From positions 1 through 60,917 of the forward strand of contig UBTY01000028.1 of the NCBI GenBank assembly GCA_900468535.1: a DNA stretch of 60,917 bases, in the 5' to 3' direction. A program made the position numbers and the translations under genes. The notes below the pieces were generated by a model. That model was not told the DNA's origin. It worked only from the letters and a program-made list of their open reading frames with translations, and ran no database searches. Positions 27,701-35,590 of the stretch are shown piece by piece (position 1 is the stretch's first letter; each line of letters starts with the position of its first letter). The DNA is from Hyphomicrobiales bacterium (lineage in GTDB: Bacteria > Pseudomonadota > Alphaproteobacteria > Rhizobiales > Rhizobiaceae).

Positions 27701-27727
27701 AGGCAGGCACCGCTGCGGCGCCTGCCT
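27701..27727. terminator. Hairpin between convergent anti-sigma and leuA genes
   Basis: AGGCAGGC (27701-27708) pairs with GCCTGCCT (27720-27727), and the 11-nt loop can fold further as CCGC/GCGG. T-tracts are short on both sides (TTAC, TTTTCG), but the position between two convergent genes supports a shared terminator. Confidence 0.65.
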
Positions 27728-27744
27728 TACCTACGTCTCTACCC

Positions 27745-29460
27745 TCAGGCCTTTCCGGCCTTCACCTCGAGCACGCGGTTGGCCGCAGAGACGATCGCCT
27801 CCAGCGACGCACCGACGATGTTGGTGCTGATGCCTGCGCCAAAGAGCTTGCCACCGGGATAAGAGGTCTCGACGTAGGAGATGGCGGCAGCGTTCGAACC
27901 GTGCTGCAGCGAATGCTCCGAATAGTCTTCGACCGACATCTCGACGCCGAGATAATGCGAGAGCGCATTGATGAAGCCGTCGACCGGACCGTTGCCCCTG
28001 CCCTCGATCCGCTTTGTCTCGCCGTTATCCGTGATCTCGGCGGCAACGATGCGCAGGCCCTTGCGCTCGGGATCGGCATAGGTGTGGTGGTCTACGAACT
28101 TGATACGGCCTTCCGGCTGCGTCACATAGCGCTCGATGAAGCGGTCGTAGATCTTTCGCGACGGAAGTTCCTTGCCTTCTTCGTCGGTGATCCGCTGGAT
28201 GTCTTCGCGGAACTCGACCTGCAGGTTGCGCGGCAGGTTCAGACCGTAATCCTGCTGCAGGATATAGGCGATGCCGCCCTTGCCCGACTGCGAATTGATG
28301 CGGATGATTGCCTCGTAGGTACGGCCAACGTCCTGCGGATCGATCGGCAGGTAAGGCACTTCCCAGACCGGGTGGTTGGCGACCTTGATCGCCTTCATGC
28401 CCTTGTTGATCGCATCCTGGTGCGAACCGGAGAAAGCCGTATAGACCAGCTCGCCGACGTAAGGGTGACGCTCGCCGATCGGCATCTGGTTCGAATATTC
28501 GAACACTTCCTTCATGCGCACGATATCGGAGCAGTCGATCTCGGGATCGACGCCCTGCGTGAACATGTTGAGCGCCATCGTCACCACGTCGACATTGCCG
28601 GTACGCTCGCCATTGCCGAACAAAGTGCCTTCGACGCGGTCCGCTCCAGCCAGCAACGCCAGTTCAGCAGCAGCGATGCCGGTGCCGCGGTCATTGTGCG
28701 GATGCAACGAAATGATCAGGTTCTCGCGATTGTCGAGATTGCGGCACATCCACTCGATCTGGTCGGCATAGACGTTCGGCGTAGCCATCTCGACTGTCGA
28801 CGGCAGGTTGATGATGAGCTTGTTGTCAGGCGTCGGCTTCATCACCTCGATGACGGCGTTGCAGATGTCCAATGCCACGTCGAGTTCAGTGCCAGTAAAG
28901 CTTTCCGGAGAGTATTCAAAGCGGTAGCCACCGCCGGCCTTCGCAGCCATGTCGGAGATCATCTTCGCCGCATCGACGGCGATCTGCTTGATGCCCTGGA
29001 CATCCTTGGCGAACACCACGCGGCGCTGCAGCTCGCTGGTCGAGTTGTAGAAGTGCACAATCGGACGGTTCGCACCTTCCAGCGCCTCGAACGTACGCGT
29101 GATCAATTCAGGACGGCACTGCACCAGCACCTGCAGCGAGACGTCGTCAGGCACATTGCCCTGCTCGACGCACCAGCGCGCGAAATCGAAGTCGGTCTGC
29201 GACGCGGACGGGAAGCCGATCTCGATCTCCTTGAAACCCATGTCGAGCAGCAGCTGGAACATTCGGGCCTTGCGGTCGTGGCCCATCGGGTCGACCAGCG
29301 CCTGATTGCCGTCGCGCAGATCGACCGAACACCAGATCGGCGCCTTGGTCAGCGTCTTGGTCGGCCATGTACGGTCGGGAATGTTCACCTGCGGATAGGC
29401 GCGATACTTGATCGCCGCGTCGGGCATGCCTTTGTTTTGGGAGCGGGTGTTCGTATCCAT
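27745..29460 (-). CDS. leuA: 2-isopropylmalate synthase
   Basis: LeuA condenses 2-ketoisovalerate with acetyl-CoA to give 2-isopropylmalate, the first committed step of leucine synthesis, and is normally inhibited by leucine. The protein of about 571 residues has the catalytic CSVDLRDGNQAL near the N-terminus, the metal-binding HPHNDRGTG, and a C-terminal leucine-regulatory domain ending near residue 560. The start at 29460 has GAGGAAGAGAAG just upstream; the in-frame ATG at 29484 lacks a site. A leader ORF and pairing segments precede it (29621-29746 and following). Confidence 0.95.
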   Translation of the reverse strand: MDTNTRSQNKGMPDAAIKYRAYPQVNIPDRTWPTKTLTKAPIWCSVDLRDGNQALVDPMGHDRKARMFQLLLDMGFKEIEIGFPSASQTDFDFARWCVEQGNVPDDVSLQVLVQCRPELITRTFEALEGANRPIVHFYNSTSELQRRVVFAKDVQGIKQIAVDAAKMISDMAAKAGGGYRFEYSPESFTGTELDVALDICNAVIEVMKPTPDNKLIINLPSTVEMATPNVYADQIEWMCRNLDNRENLIISLHPHNDRGTGIAAAELALLAGADRVEGTLFGNGERTGNVDVVTMALNMFTQGVDPEIDCSDIVRMKEVFEYSNQMPIGERHPYVGELVYTAFSGSHQDAINKGMKAIKVANHPVWEVPYLPIDPQDVGRTYEAIIRINSQSGKGGIAYILQQDYGLNLPRNLQVEFREDIQRITDEEGKELPSRKIYDRFIERYVTQPEGRIKFVDHHTYADPERKGLRIVAAEITDNGETKRIEGRGNGPVDGFINALSHYLGVEMSVEDYSEHSLQHGSNAAAISYVETSYPGGKLFGAGISTNIVGASLEAIVSAANRVLEVKAGKA

Positions 29461-29662
29461 GTCTTCTCTTCCTCTTCCCGTCATCTGGCCAGCCGCGTCA
29501 TAGCGTATCGGGTCTGGCTTGGCGATGACGAATCCGGTGCTGATGCAGCCGGTTGATCAGTTTTCGGGATTGGTCACGAGGAGCGATGGCCTGGGCGGGC
29601 TTTCGGCCGCCGGGCGCTCCTCAACGGACCCGGCAACCGCGCGTAAGGCCGAGGAGAAGAAG
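29461..29662 (-). promoter_or_regulatory. leuA leader region with mutually exclusive pairing segments
   Basis: In the leader RNA, segment 1 (CTTCTTCTCCTC, 29662-29651) is the run of Leu codons. Segment 2 (GAGGAGCG, 29622-29615) overlaps the leader stop, and segment 3 (CGCTCCTC, 29585-29578) is a perfect 8-bp complement of segment 2. The CTCCTC of segment 1 also pairs with segment 2. Segments 1 and 3 both complement parts of the leuA Shine-Dalgarno region (GAGGAAGAGAAG, 29474-29463). No U-tract follows any hairpin. Ribosome stalling on Leu codons could therefore switch access to the leuA start or to Rho rather than an intrinsic terminator. This model is inferred. Confidence 0.6.
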
Positions 29663-29746
29663 CGAGGTCAGGGCGCGCGTATTGTCGCGCAGGGCAATGC
29701 GCCCGCGTGCAATCTGCTCAGAAATCATGATGCCCGTGTTCTTCAT
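29621..29746 (-). CDS. Leucine-rich leader peptide of leuA (41 codons)
   Basis: A 41-codon ORF with six Leu codons within nine (LTSLLLLGL, residues 26-34), using CTG, CTT, CTT, CTC, CTC and CTT, ends 160 nt before leuA on the same strand. Its ATG lies 7 nt after a TATACA -10 box, so the transcript likely starts at the AUG with no Shine-Dalgarno. Clustered codons for the pathway product just ahead of a biosynthetic gene are the hallmark of ribosome-mediated attenuation. The position of the stop inside a pairing segment fits. No such leader in leuA is recalled as annotated for this group, so this needs comparison across relatives. Confidence 0.82.
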   Translation of the reverse strand: MKNTGIMISEQIARGRIALRDNTRALTSLLLLGLTRGCRVR

Positions 29747-29753
29747 GGCAGCG

Positions 29754-29782
29754 TGTATAACCGGGGTACAAAAAACTGGCAA
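29754..29782 (-). promoter_or_regulatory. Promoter of the leuA leader transcript
   Basis: TTGCCA (29782-29777) and TATACA (29759-29754) are separated by exactly 17 nt on the minus strand, close to the sigma-70 consensus. Transcription would start at or within one or two bases of the leader ATG (29746). It lies between the benE stop (29792) and the leader. Confidence 0.75.
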
Positions 29783-29791
29783 TCCCTCCGT

Positions 29792-30976
29792 CTATTTTTT
29801 CGCCGCTTGCACAAAACGTGACAGAGCCAGCATCAATCCGCCTGCAAGCAATCCCCAGAAGGCTCCGGAGATCCCGGCGAAGGAAACGCCCGATGCCGTC
29901 ACCAGGAAGGTGATGGCCGCAGCCTCCCGCGATTCCCGCGCCTGGAAGGCAGCCATTGCCGAACCCGAGAAAGCGCCGACCAGCGCAAGGCCGGCCACCG
30001 CCTGGATCAGGATCGGCGGAGCGAGAGCGACGAAAGTGGTCACTGCCCCTGCGAGCAACCCGAAAATAACATAGGAGATGCCTGAGACGAGCACCGCCCA
30101 ATAGCGCCGTGCCGGATCGGGATGCGCATCCTGGCCAGCACACATCGCCGCGGTGATGGCGGCGAGATTGACCGCATGGCCGCCGAACGGTGCCGCGAGG
30201 ATCGAAAACAGGCCGGTCACCGAGAAGAGCGGCCCGGGCTTCGGCTCGTAGCCGTTCACCTTCAAGACCGCGATGCCGGGTATGTTCTGCGACGCCATCG
30301 TCACGATGAACAGCGGCAGGGCGATGGAAACGAAAGCCTGTAGATTGAACACAGGCATCACAAACTCGACCGGCGGCCGCAGCGCCTGCTCGAGCGACCC
30401 GAGCGCTCCATCGGGCATATCGACGCCGAAGGCGACGACCAGCACGAATGCCGCTAGGGCTGCCGGCACCGCCCAGAGCCGTTTAAATGCGCCGACGACA
30501 ATCCACGCCAGCACGATCGGCAGGCCAAGGAGCGGATTGAACCCGATCGCCTTGACGGGCGCAAAGCACAAACCGATCAGCACGCCGGCAAGCATCGCGT
30601 TGGCAAGCGGCGCAGGAATCGCCGCAACCGCGCGACCAAGCGGCTTGAACAGGCCGGCAATGACGATCAAAACTGCGCAAACGAGAAACGCCCCGACCGC
30701 TGCATTGAACCCGCCCTCTACAACACCGGTGCTCGCAAGCAATGCAGCGCCCGGCGTAGACCAGGCTATGCTGATCGGCAGCCGCGTCGCGGTGCTGAGC
30801 ACGATCGCGCAAAATCCAAGCGCGATCGATAGTGCCATGAGGCCCGACGCCGCCTGCGCATCCGTCGCGCCGACACTTTGCAGGCCGTGGAGGACGACCG
30901 CGAACGAACTGGCAAACCCCACGAAGGTAGTGAGGATACCCATGAACAGGGCCTGAATGGAAAAGTCTTTGAGCAT
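29792..30976 (-). CDS. benE: BenE-family benzoate/H+ symporter
   Basis: The protein of about 394 residues is a BenE-type transporter: roughly twelve hydrophobic helices, beginning MLKDFSIQALFMGILTTFVGFASSF in two contiguous parts, and a conserved FGGHAVNLAAITAAMCAG segment. Members import benzoate-like acids with protons, but no benzoate catabolic genes are present here, so the substrate is open. The start at 30976 matches the family; a longer frame from 31021 adds a short non-conserved tail. It is on the same strand as leuA but leuA has its own promoter. Confidence 0.9.
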   Translation of the reverse strand: MLKDFSIQALFMGILTTFVGFASSFAVVLHGLQSVGATDAQAASGLMALSIALGFCAIVLSTATRLPISIAWSTPGAALLASTGVVEGGFNAAVGAFLVCAVLIVIAGLFKPLGRAVAAIPAPLANAMLAGVLIGLCFAPVKAIGFNPLLGLPIVLAWIVVGAFKRLWAVPAALAAFVLVVAFGVDMPDGALGSLEQALRPPVEFVMPVFNLQAFVSIALPLFIVTMASQNIPGIAVLKVNGYEPKPGPLFSVTGLFSILAAPFGGHAVNLAAITAAMCAGQDAHPDPARRYWAVLVSGISYVIFGLLAGAVTTFVALAPPILIQAVAGLALVGAFSGSAMAAFQARESREAAAITFLVTASGVSFAGISGAFWGLLAGGLMLALSRFVQAAKK

Positions 30977-31138
30977 GGCAGGACTCGGGCAAGCGGAAAG
31001 TCCGCATGGAAGCCGGATCAAGTGGTCTTGCGCAAGTGCAAATCCACTCCAAATCGCCCTGCTATGGGTGGGTCACCACAAACAAAAAGCGCCCTCGCCT
31101 GCCATCCAGCAAGCAAGGGCGCCTCAGATGGTACGAAA

Positions 31139-31723
31139 TCAGATGTCGGACTGCGACGTCACGATGCGCGAAACGAGGCCATAAGCCTTCGCTTCTTCAG
31201 CCGACAGCCAGTAATCGCGGTCGGTATCGGCAGCGATCTTCTCGTAGGGCTGGCCGGTAGCCGCCGACATGATCTTGTTCAGGCGCTCGTTCATCTTGAT
31301 GATCTCGCGAGCCTGGATCTCGATGTCGGATGCCATGCCGCGCGTGCCGCCGGAGGGTTGGTGCAGCAGGAAGCGCGTGTTCGGAAGGCAAAGGCGCTGC
31401 TCCTTCGGAGCCGCGACATAGATCAGCGCGCCGGCCGATGCGACCCAGCCCGTTCCGATCATCCAGACTTTCGGCTTGATGAACTTGATCATGTCATGGA
31501 TCGAATCGCCGGACTCGACATGGCCACCGGGCGAATTGACGTAGATGCGAATGTCGTCATCGCTGGCCGCGGCAAGCGCCACGAGCTGCGAGCAGACCTT
31601 CTGCGCCAGTTCCTGATTGATCGGTCCATAGATGAAGATGGAACGCGACTTGAAAAGGTTCGCCTCCGTTTCCTTGCCGAGCGGCAGTTCCTTCGTCTTG
31701 TCGTCCTGGTCTTCGTCGTTCAT
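31139..31723 (-). CDS. ClpP-family serine protease subunit
   Basis: The 194-residue protein has the ClpP catalytic triad in canonical spacing: S96 in WVASAGAL, H121 in LLHQPSGG and D170 in DTDRD. The substrate-binding NSPGG and the helix motif [11 protein letters not shown] are present. It lacks the long propeptide of the main ClpP and has an acidic N-terminus, so it is likely a secondary ClpP paralogue forming a Clp-type proteolytic ring with an unknown ATPase. The start at 31723 follows GAGAGG; no clpX or clpA is adjacent. Confidence 0.9.
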   Translation of the reverse strand: MNDEDQDDKTKELPLGKETEANLFKSRSIFIYGPINQELAQKVCSQLVALAAASDDDIRIYVNSPGGHVESGDSIHDMIKFIKPKVWMIGTGWVASAGALIYVAAPKEQRLCLPNTRFLLHQPSGGTRGMASDIEIQAREIIKMNERLNKIMSAATGQPYEKIAADTDRDYWLSAEEAKAYGLVSRIVTSQSDI

Positions 31724-31934
31724 TCGAACCTCTCTCACGTGAATTCGGGTTCCCCGCACATAGTGCGACTCAATGCGTAAAACAATGCGAGAAAAAGACA
31801 AGCCACGGAACGGGTGAACATATGGTTAGGCCGCCTACGACTTACGGAAATGTAACTTGGCGCGGCTTTGAAAAGTCGAAATCCATTCCTACGTCCTTCT
31901 TAGCGAAAGATCGCAAGGAACAAGGAGACTGGCC

Positions 31935-32723
31935 ATGTCACCCGAAGAACGCCAACTGCTGACGGCTCTTTTCGAGCGTGTCCGCACCGCATCGGCAACG
32001 CCGCGTGACCATGACGCCGAAGCGCTGGTCGATCAGGGCACGCGCGAGCAGCCCTACGCCGCATATTACCTCGCACAGGCCGTAATCGTTCAGGAAAAAG
32101 GGCTCGAAGCGGCGGCCAATCACATCAAGCAGCTGGAAGAGCGTATTCGCCTGCTCGAAGCCGACCAGAGCGATTACCACAAGGCCGAACAAGGTGGCGG
32201 TTTCCTGAGCTCGATCTTCGGCAGCAGCCAGACCCCGCAGCAGCCATCCACACCTCAGTCCTCTTCAGGCCCTTGGGGAAGCGCGCCGCGCCAGCAAATC
32301 CAGCAGGATCGGGGTTTTGACGCGCCTCGCGCCATGCCGCAGCAGCCAAGCGGCCCTTGGAACACCCAGGCAGCAGCTCCCTCAGCCGGCGGCAGCTTTC
32401 TGCAAGGGGCTCTCGGCACGGCCGCCGGCGTCGCGGGCGGCATGTTGCTCGCCAATTCGCTGAGCGGGATCTTTGGAAATCACATGTCGTCACTCGGCTG
32501 GGGCTCGCCGCTGTCAGGCAACAACCCCTTCGGAAACGCACCGACCGAGGAAACCGTCATCAACAACTATTTCAGCAATGATGGCGACAAGCAGCAGGCA
32601 GCGGACAACACTCAAGATAACAACGACGACAATAACGACGCCGGGGTGCAGCAGGCTGATTACGATCCAAGCGATGACGACATGCCGGACTTCGACAACA
32701 GCGACGACAGCTTCAACGCCTGA
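31935..32723 (+). CDS. DUF2076-domain protein
   Basis: The 262-residue product has the DUF2076 layout: a helical N-terminus (MSPEERQLLTALFERVRTA, then a coiled coil AANHIKQLEERIRLLEADQ), a Gln/Pro/Ser-rich middle, a glycine-rich hydrophobic segment (GTAAGVAGGMLLANSL) and a very acidic Asp/Asn tail. There is no signal peptide. The function is unknown. An AAGGAG precedes the ATG. It ends near the convergent queF gene. Confidence 0.85.
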   Translation: MSPEERQLLTALFERVRTASATPRDHDAEALVDQGTREQPYAAYYLAQAVIVQEKGLEAAANHIKQLEERIRLLEADQSDYHKAEQGGGFLSSIFGSSQTPQQPSTPQSSSGPWGSAPRQQIQQDRGFDAPRAMPQQPSGPWNTQAAAPSAGGSFLQGALGTAAGVAGGMLLANSLSGIFGNHMSSLGWGSPLSGNNPFGNAPTEETVINNYFSNDGDKQQAADNTQDNNDDNNDAGVQQADYDPSDDDMPDFDNSDDSFNA

Positions 32724-32742
32724 GGTCTAAGCGAAAACTTGA

Positions 32743-32766
32743 AACGCCGGACATATGCCCGGCGTT
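32743..32766. terminator. Hairpin between DUF2076 and queF
   Basis: AACGCCGG (32743-32750) and CCGGCGTT (32759-32766) form an 8-bp stem with an 8-nt loop between convergent genes. No U-tract follows, so termination would be weak or Rho-assisted. Confidence 0.45.
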
Positions 32767-32838
32767 CAGGAGAGAGATCCTGACCTACTGTGACGCGGCC
32801 AAACGCGACCCTCATGTCACTCCGGCACCTGCCGGACT

Positions 32839-33303
32839 TCAGCCACGGCCGCGATAGGTCGCAACGCCCTGATCCGGCAGCCACACACCTTCCGGCGGCT
32901 TGCCGGTCTGCCAGAAGACATCGATCGGAATGCCGCCGCGCGGATACCAGTAGGCACCTATCCGCAGCCACTTCGGATCGAGCAGCTCGACCAGGCGCTT
33001 GGCGATGTAGATCGAGCAATCCTCATGGAAAGCCCCGTGATTGCGGAAGGAATGCAGAAAGAGCTTCAGCGCCTTCGATTCCACCAGCCATTCGTTCGGG
33101 ATGTAGTCGATGACGATGTGCGCGAAATCGGGCTGCCCCGTCATCGGGCACAGCGACGTGAACTCAGGCGCGGTGAACCGCACGACATAATCGGTGCCGG
33201 CATGATTGGACGGGACCTTCTCCAGCACCGCCTCCTCGGGCGAGGTCGGCGCTTCGGTCTGCTTTCCCAGCATGGACAGGCTGGAAACGTCGGTATTGGG
33301 CAT
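32839..33303 (-). CDS. queF: NADPH-dependent preQ0 reductase
   Basis: QueF reduces 7-cyano-7-deazaguanine (preQ0) to preQ1 in queuosine biosynthesis, in the cytoplasm. The 154-residue type I enzyme has catalytic C52 in [11 protein letters not shown], with D59 in the same motif, and the NADPH-binding [20 protein letters not shown]. It directly follows the cation efflux gene (stop 33304, ATG 33303), so the two are likely co-transcribed. Confidence 0.95.
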   Translation of the reverse strand: MPNTDVSSLSMLGKQTEAPTSPEEAVLEKVPSNHAGTDYVVRFTAPEFTSLCPMTGQPDFAHIVIDYIPNEWLVESKALKLFLHSFRNHGAFHEDCSIYIAKRLVELLDPKWLRIGAYWYPRGGIPIDVFWQTGKPPEGVWLPDQGVATYRGRG

Positions 33304-34218
33304 TCAAGCCTCCTTGATGACTTTGACGCGGATACCGTGGGCTTTTTCCCCTTCCGGCTCGACGTGAATGGCGATGCTGGAGCCCGGATGCACGGCACGG
33401 ATGGCATCTTCAAGGCGGTCGCAGATATCGTGCGCCTGCCTTACAGACATCGCAGCCGGTACGACAAGATGGAAATCGACAAAGGTGACCGCGCCTGCTC
33501 GGCGCGTCTTCAGGTCGTGCACCCCGATCGATCCTGACGCATGGGTCGCGATCGCCTGCTTGATCGCTTCCTCCTCCTCCGGTTCGACCGCCTGATCCAT
33601 CAGGCCTCCGATCGAATGAGAGATCACTTTCCAACCCTGATAAAGAATGTTCAGCGCAACCAGAATGGCGAGCAGCGGGTCGAAGATCGCATAGCCGGTG
33701 GCGAGCGCCAGCAACAGACCGATCAGGACGCCAACCGACGTGATGACATCTGACATGATGTGCTGGCCATCCGCCGTCAGCGCCGCCGAACGATACTTGC
33801 GCCCCGTCGTGATCAGGAGCCGCGCCCAGATGGCGTTGATGACGCCGGCGACGAAGTTGATCGCCAGACCGAGCACCGGCGCATCGAGCATGCGGGGATC
33901 GGCGAGATGGCCGACCGCCTCGTTGACGATCAAAAGCGCCGCCACGACGATCAGGACACCCTCCGTCACCGCCGAAAGATATTCGGCCTTGTGGTGACCA
34001 AACGGATGGTCGTGATCCGCGGGCTTTTGCGCGTAACGGATCACGAAGAAAGCGATGAAGGCCGCGACGACGTTGACCGTCGATTCCAGCCCGTCAGAGA
34101 GCAGCGCGACGGATCCGGTCACCCACCACGCCACCATCTTCAGGCCCATCACGCCGAGCGACATCGGGATCCCCCAAAGCGCCAGCCGCCGGACTGTCAG
34201 ATTGCCTTGTTCGTTCAT
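33304..34218 (-). CDS. Cation diffusion facilitator (FieF-like)
   Basis: This CDF transporter of about 304 residues has six membrane helices and the metal-site motifs LLSDGLEST in helix II and HIMSDVITS in helix V, plus a cytoplasmic C-terminal domain with HDLKTRRAG. Such proteins expel divalent metals (Zn, Fe, Mn or Cd) using the proton gradient. The start at 34218 is chosen because conserved sequence begins at MNEQGNL; a frame from 34446 would overlap the marR promoter. It is upstream of queF on one transcript. Confidence 0.88.
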   Translation of the reverse strand: MNEQGNLTVRRLALWGIPMSLGVMGLKMVAWWVTGSVALLSDGLESTVNVVAAFIAFFVIRYAQKPADHDHPFGHHKAEYLSAVTEGVLIVVAALLIVNEAVGHLADPRMLDAPVLGLAINFVAGVINAIWARLLITTGRKYRSAALTADGQHIMSDVITSVGVLIGLLLALATGYAIFDPLLAILVALNILYQGWKVISHSIGGLMDQAVEPEEEEAIKQAIATHASGSIGVHDLKTRRAGAVTFVDFHLVVPAAMSVRQAHDICDRLEDAIRAVHPGSSIAIHVEPEGEKAHGIRVKVIKEA

Positions 34219-34368
34219 CGCCTTGTACCCCTCTGCGGATGCGAATGAATTGCAGCACCTGGCCCATTCAAACGCAAAACCGCCCGCGCGAAAATCGCGC
34301 AGGCGGCCAATGCGGCTCATATGGTCCAACACGCGCGATTTGTCAAAGGGCGAAGGGGAAAGTTCACG

Positions 34369-34397
34369 TTGCCGGATTTTACATAACACATTATATA
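34369..34397 (+). promoter_or_regulatory. Promoter of the MarR-GNAT operon
   Basis: TTGCCG (34369-34374) and TATATA (34392-34397) are 17 nt apart, close to consensus. The transcript would have a leader of about 18 nt, with AAGGAG at 34410-34415 before the GTG start. The A/T-rich spacer and -10 (ATAACACATTATATAAC) contains repeated ATAAC units that a MarR dimer could bind. Confidence 0.65.
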
Positions 34398-34421
34398 ACT
34401 CGATATGCAAAGGAGCATGCA

Positions 34422-34913
34422 GTGGTCGAAGACATAGTGAGAACATCGGGTTTCCTGACGCTCGGCAGTCGCCTGCGCCGTATTGGCGAGCGCCTGCAGG
34501 CCGACACCCAGCAACTCATCGAAGACGCCGGCCTTGGCATCCAGGCAGGACAGTATCCGTTTCTGGCGGCGATCGACAGCGCCGGACCGCTGACCATCGG
34601 TGAACTGGCACAGTCGGTCGGCATCACCCAACCGGGCGCCACGCGAACCATCGGCCAATTGCAGGAACTCGGCTTCGTCGACATGCAGCCGGCACCGGAC
34701 GACCGCCGCCGCCACCTGGTATCACTGACAGAAAAGGGAAAATGGCTTGTCGATTTCTCGCGCGCGGAGGTCTGGCCGCGCATCGCCGTGGCGGTCGCCG
34801 ATCTCTGTGGCAGCCTCGACGGCCCTCTCCTCGATCAACTAGCAAGAATGGAAGACGGCCTGGCCACGGCATCGCTGATCCGCCGCGCGCCGCCCAGGGA
34901 GACCGGAAAATGA
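34422..34913 (+). CDS. MarR-family transcriptional regulator
   Basis: The 163-residue winged-helix regulator has the MarR core: helical dimer arm (LGSRLRRIGERLQADTQQLI), HTH (LTIGELAQSVGITQPGATRTIGQL) and wing DDRRRHLVSLTEKG. The GTG at 34422 is chosen because AAGGAG lies 7 nt before it and the core follows at once; an upstream frame from 34239 has no similarity. Its stop overlaps the acetyltransferase start as ATGA, indicating coupled translation and probable co-regulation. Confidence 0.87.
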   Translation: MVEDIVRTSGFLTLGSRLRRIGERLQADTQQLIEDAGLGIQAGQYPFLAAIDSAGPLTIGELAQSVGITQPGATRTIGQLQELGFVDMQPAPDDRRRHLVSLTEKGKWLVDFSRAEVWPRIAVAVADLCGSLDGPLLDQLARMEDGLATASLIRRAPPRETGK

Positions 34914-35590
34914 CGCATATCCTCGACCGCCCGATCTGGAACGCACTGAATACCGTACATGCAGGCCTTGCCGAAGGCGGCCTGCTCGCTCGCCGCTATC
35001 CGCCGTCAATCGTCCCGTTTGCCGCATCGGCCGACGCCTCGCCGGAAAGCCTGGCTGCCCTTGCACGGTTGCCTGCCCCAGGCGAAACGATGGCCCTGGT
35101 AGAGCCCGGATCAATCGCCATTCCGGATGGCTTCGACCTTGTTGGCGAAGCGACGCTGATCCAGATGATCGCCAAGGCACCGCGTGATCCGGTGACCGAT
35201 CTCCGTGTCGCTCCCCTCACCGAGGCGGACGCCGGGGAGATGCTGGCACTTGCCCAACTGACGAAACCCGGCCCTTTCACCTTAGGGGCGCAGAAACTCG
35301 GAACCTTCTGGGGCGTGAAGGAGAATGGACGCCTGATCGCCATGGCGGGGCAGCGCCTGATACAGAGCGGCTTTAGAGAACTGAGCGGCCTCTGCACCCA
35401 CCCCGATTATCAGGGCCGCGGCCTTGGCAAGCTGCTGTTCCGCTACGTTGCCGGTCACATCGCCTCGACAGGCGCCACCGCCTATCTGCACGTCAATGCC
35501 ATCAATACCGGGGCCATCGCGCTCTACAGGACGCTCGGCTTCGAGCAGCGCTGGGAACTGAACCTGAAGATCATCAAGCGCCAGGGTTGA
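34910..35590 (+). CDS. GNAT-family N-acetyltransferase (FeeM-like region)
   Basis: The 226-residue product has an N-terminal extension followed by a GNAT domain in the C-terminal half: LSGLCTHPDYQGRGLGKLLFRYVAGHI and HVNAINTGAIALYRTLGFEQRW. The N-terminal part may be a second, degenerate GNAT unit. It starts at ATG 34910 inside the MarR stop and overlaps the convergent DUF2161 gene by 17 bp. The acceptor molecule is unknown. Confidence 0.87.
   Translation: MTHILDRPIWNALNTVHAGLAEGGLLARRYPPSIVPFAASADASPESLAALARLPAPGETMALVEPGSIAIPDGFDLVGEATLIQMIAKAPRDPVTDLRVAPLTEADAGEMLALAQLTKPGPFTLGAQKLGTFWGVKENGRLIAMAGQRLIQSGFRELSGLCTHPDYQGRGLGKLLFRYVAGHIASTGATAYLHVNAINTGAIALYRTLGFEQRWELNLKIIKRQG

Noticed and set aside
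29484..29484. ATG at 29484 as leuA start
   Set aside because: It lacks a Shine-Dalgarno, while the ATG at 29460 has GAGGAAGAGAAG upstream and begins the conserved region.
27901..29556. A 551-codon plus-strand frame opposite leuA
   Set aside because: LeuA is clearly the real gene with all family motifs; the opposite frame has shadow composition and crosses the leuA start.
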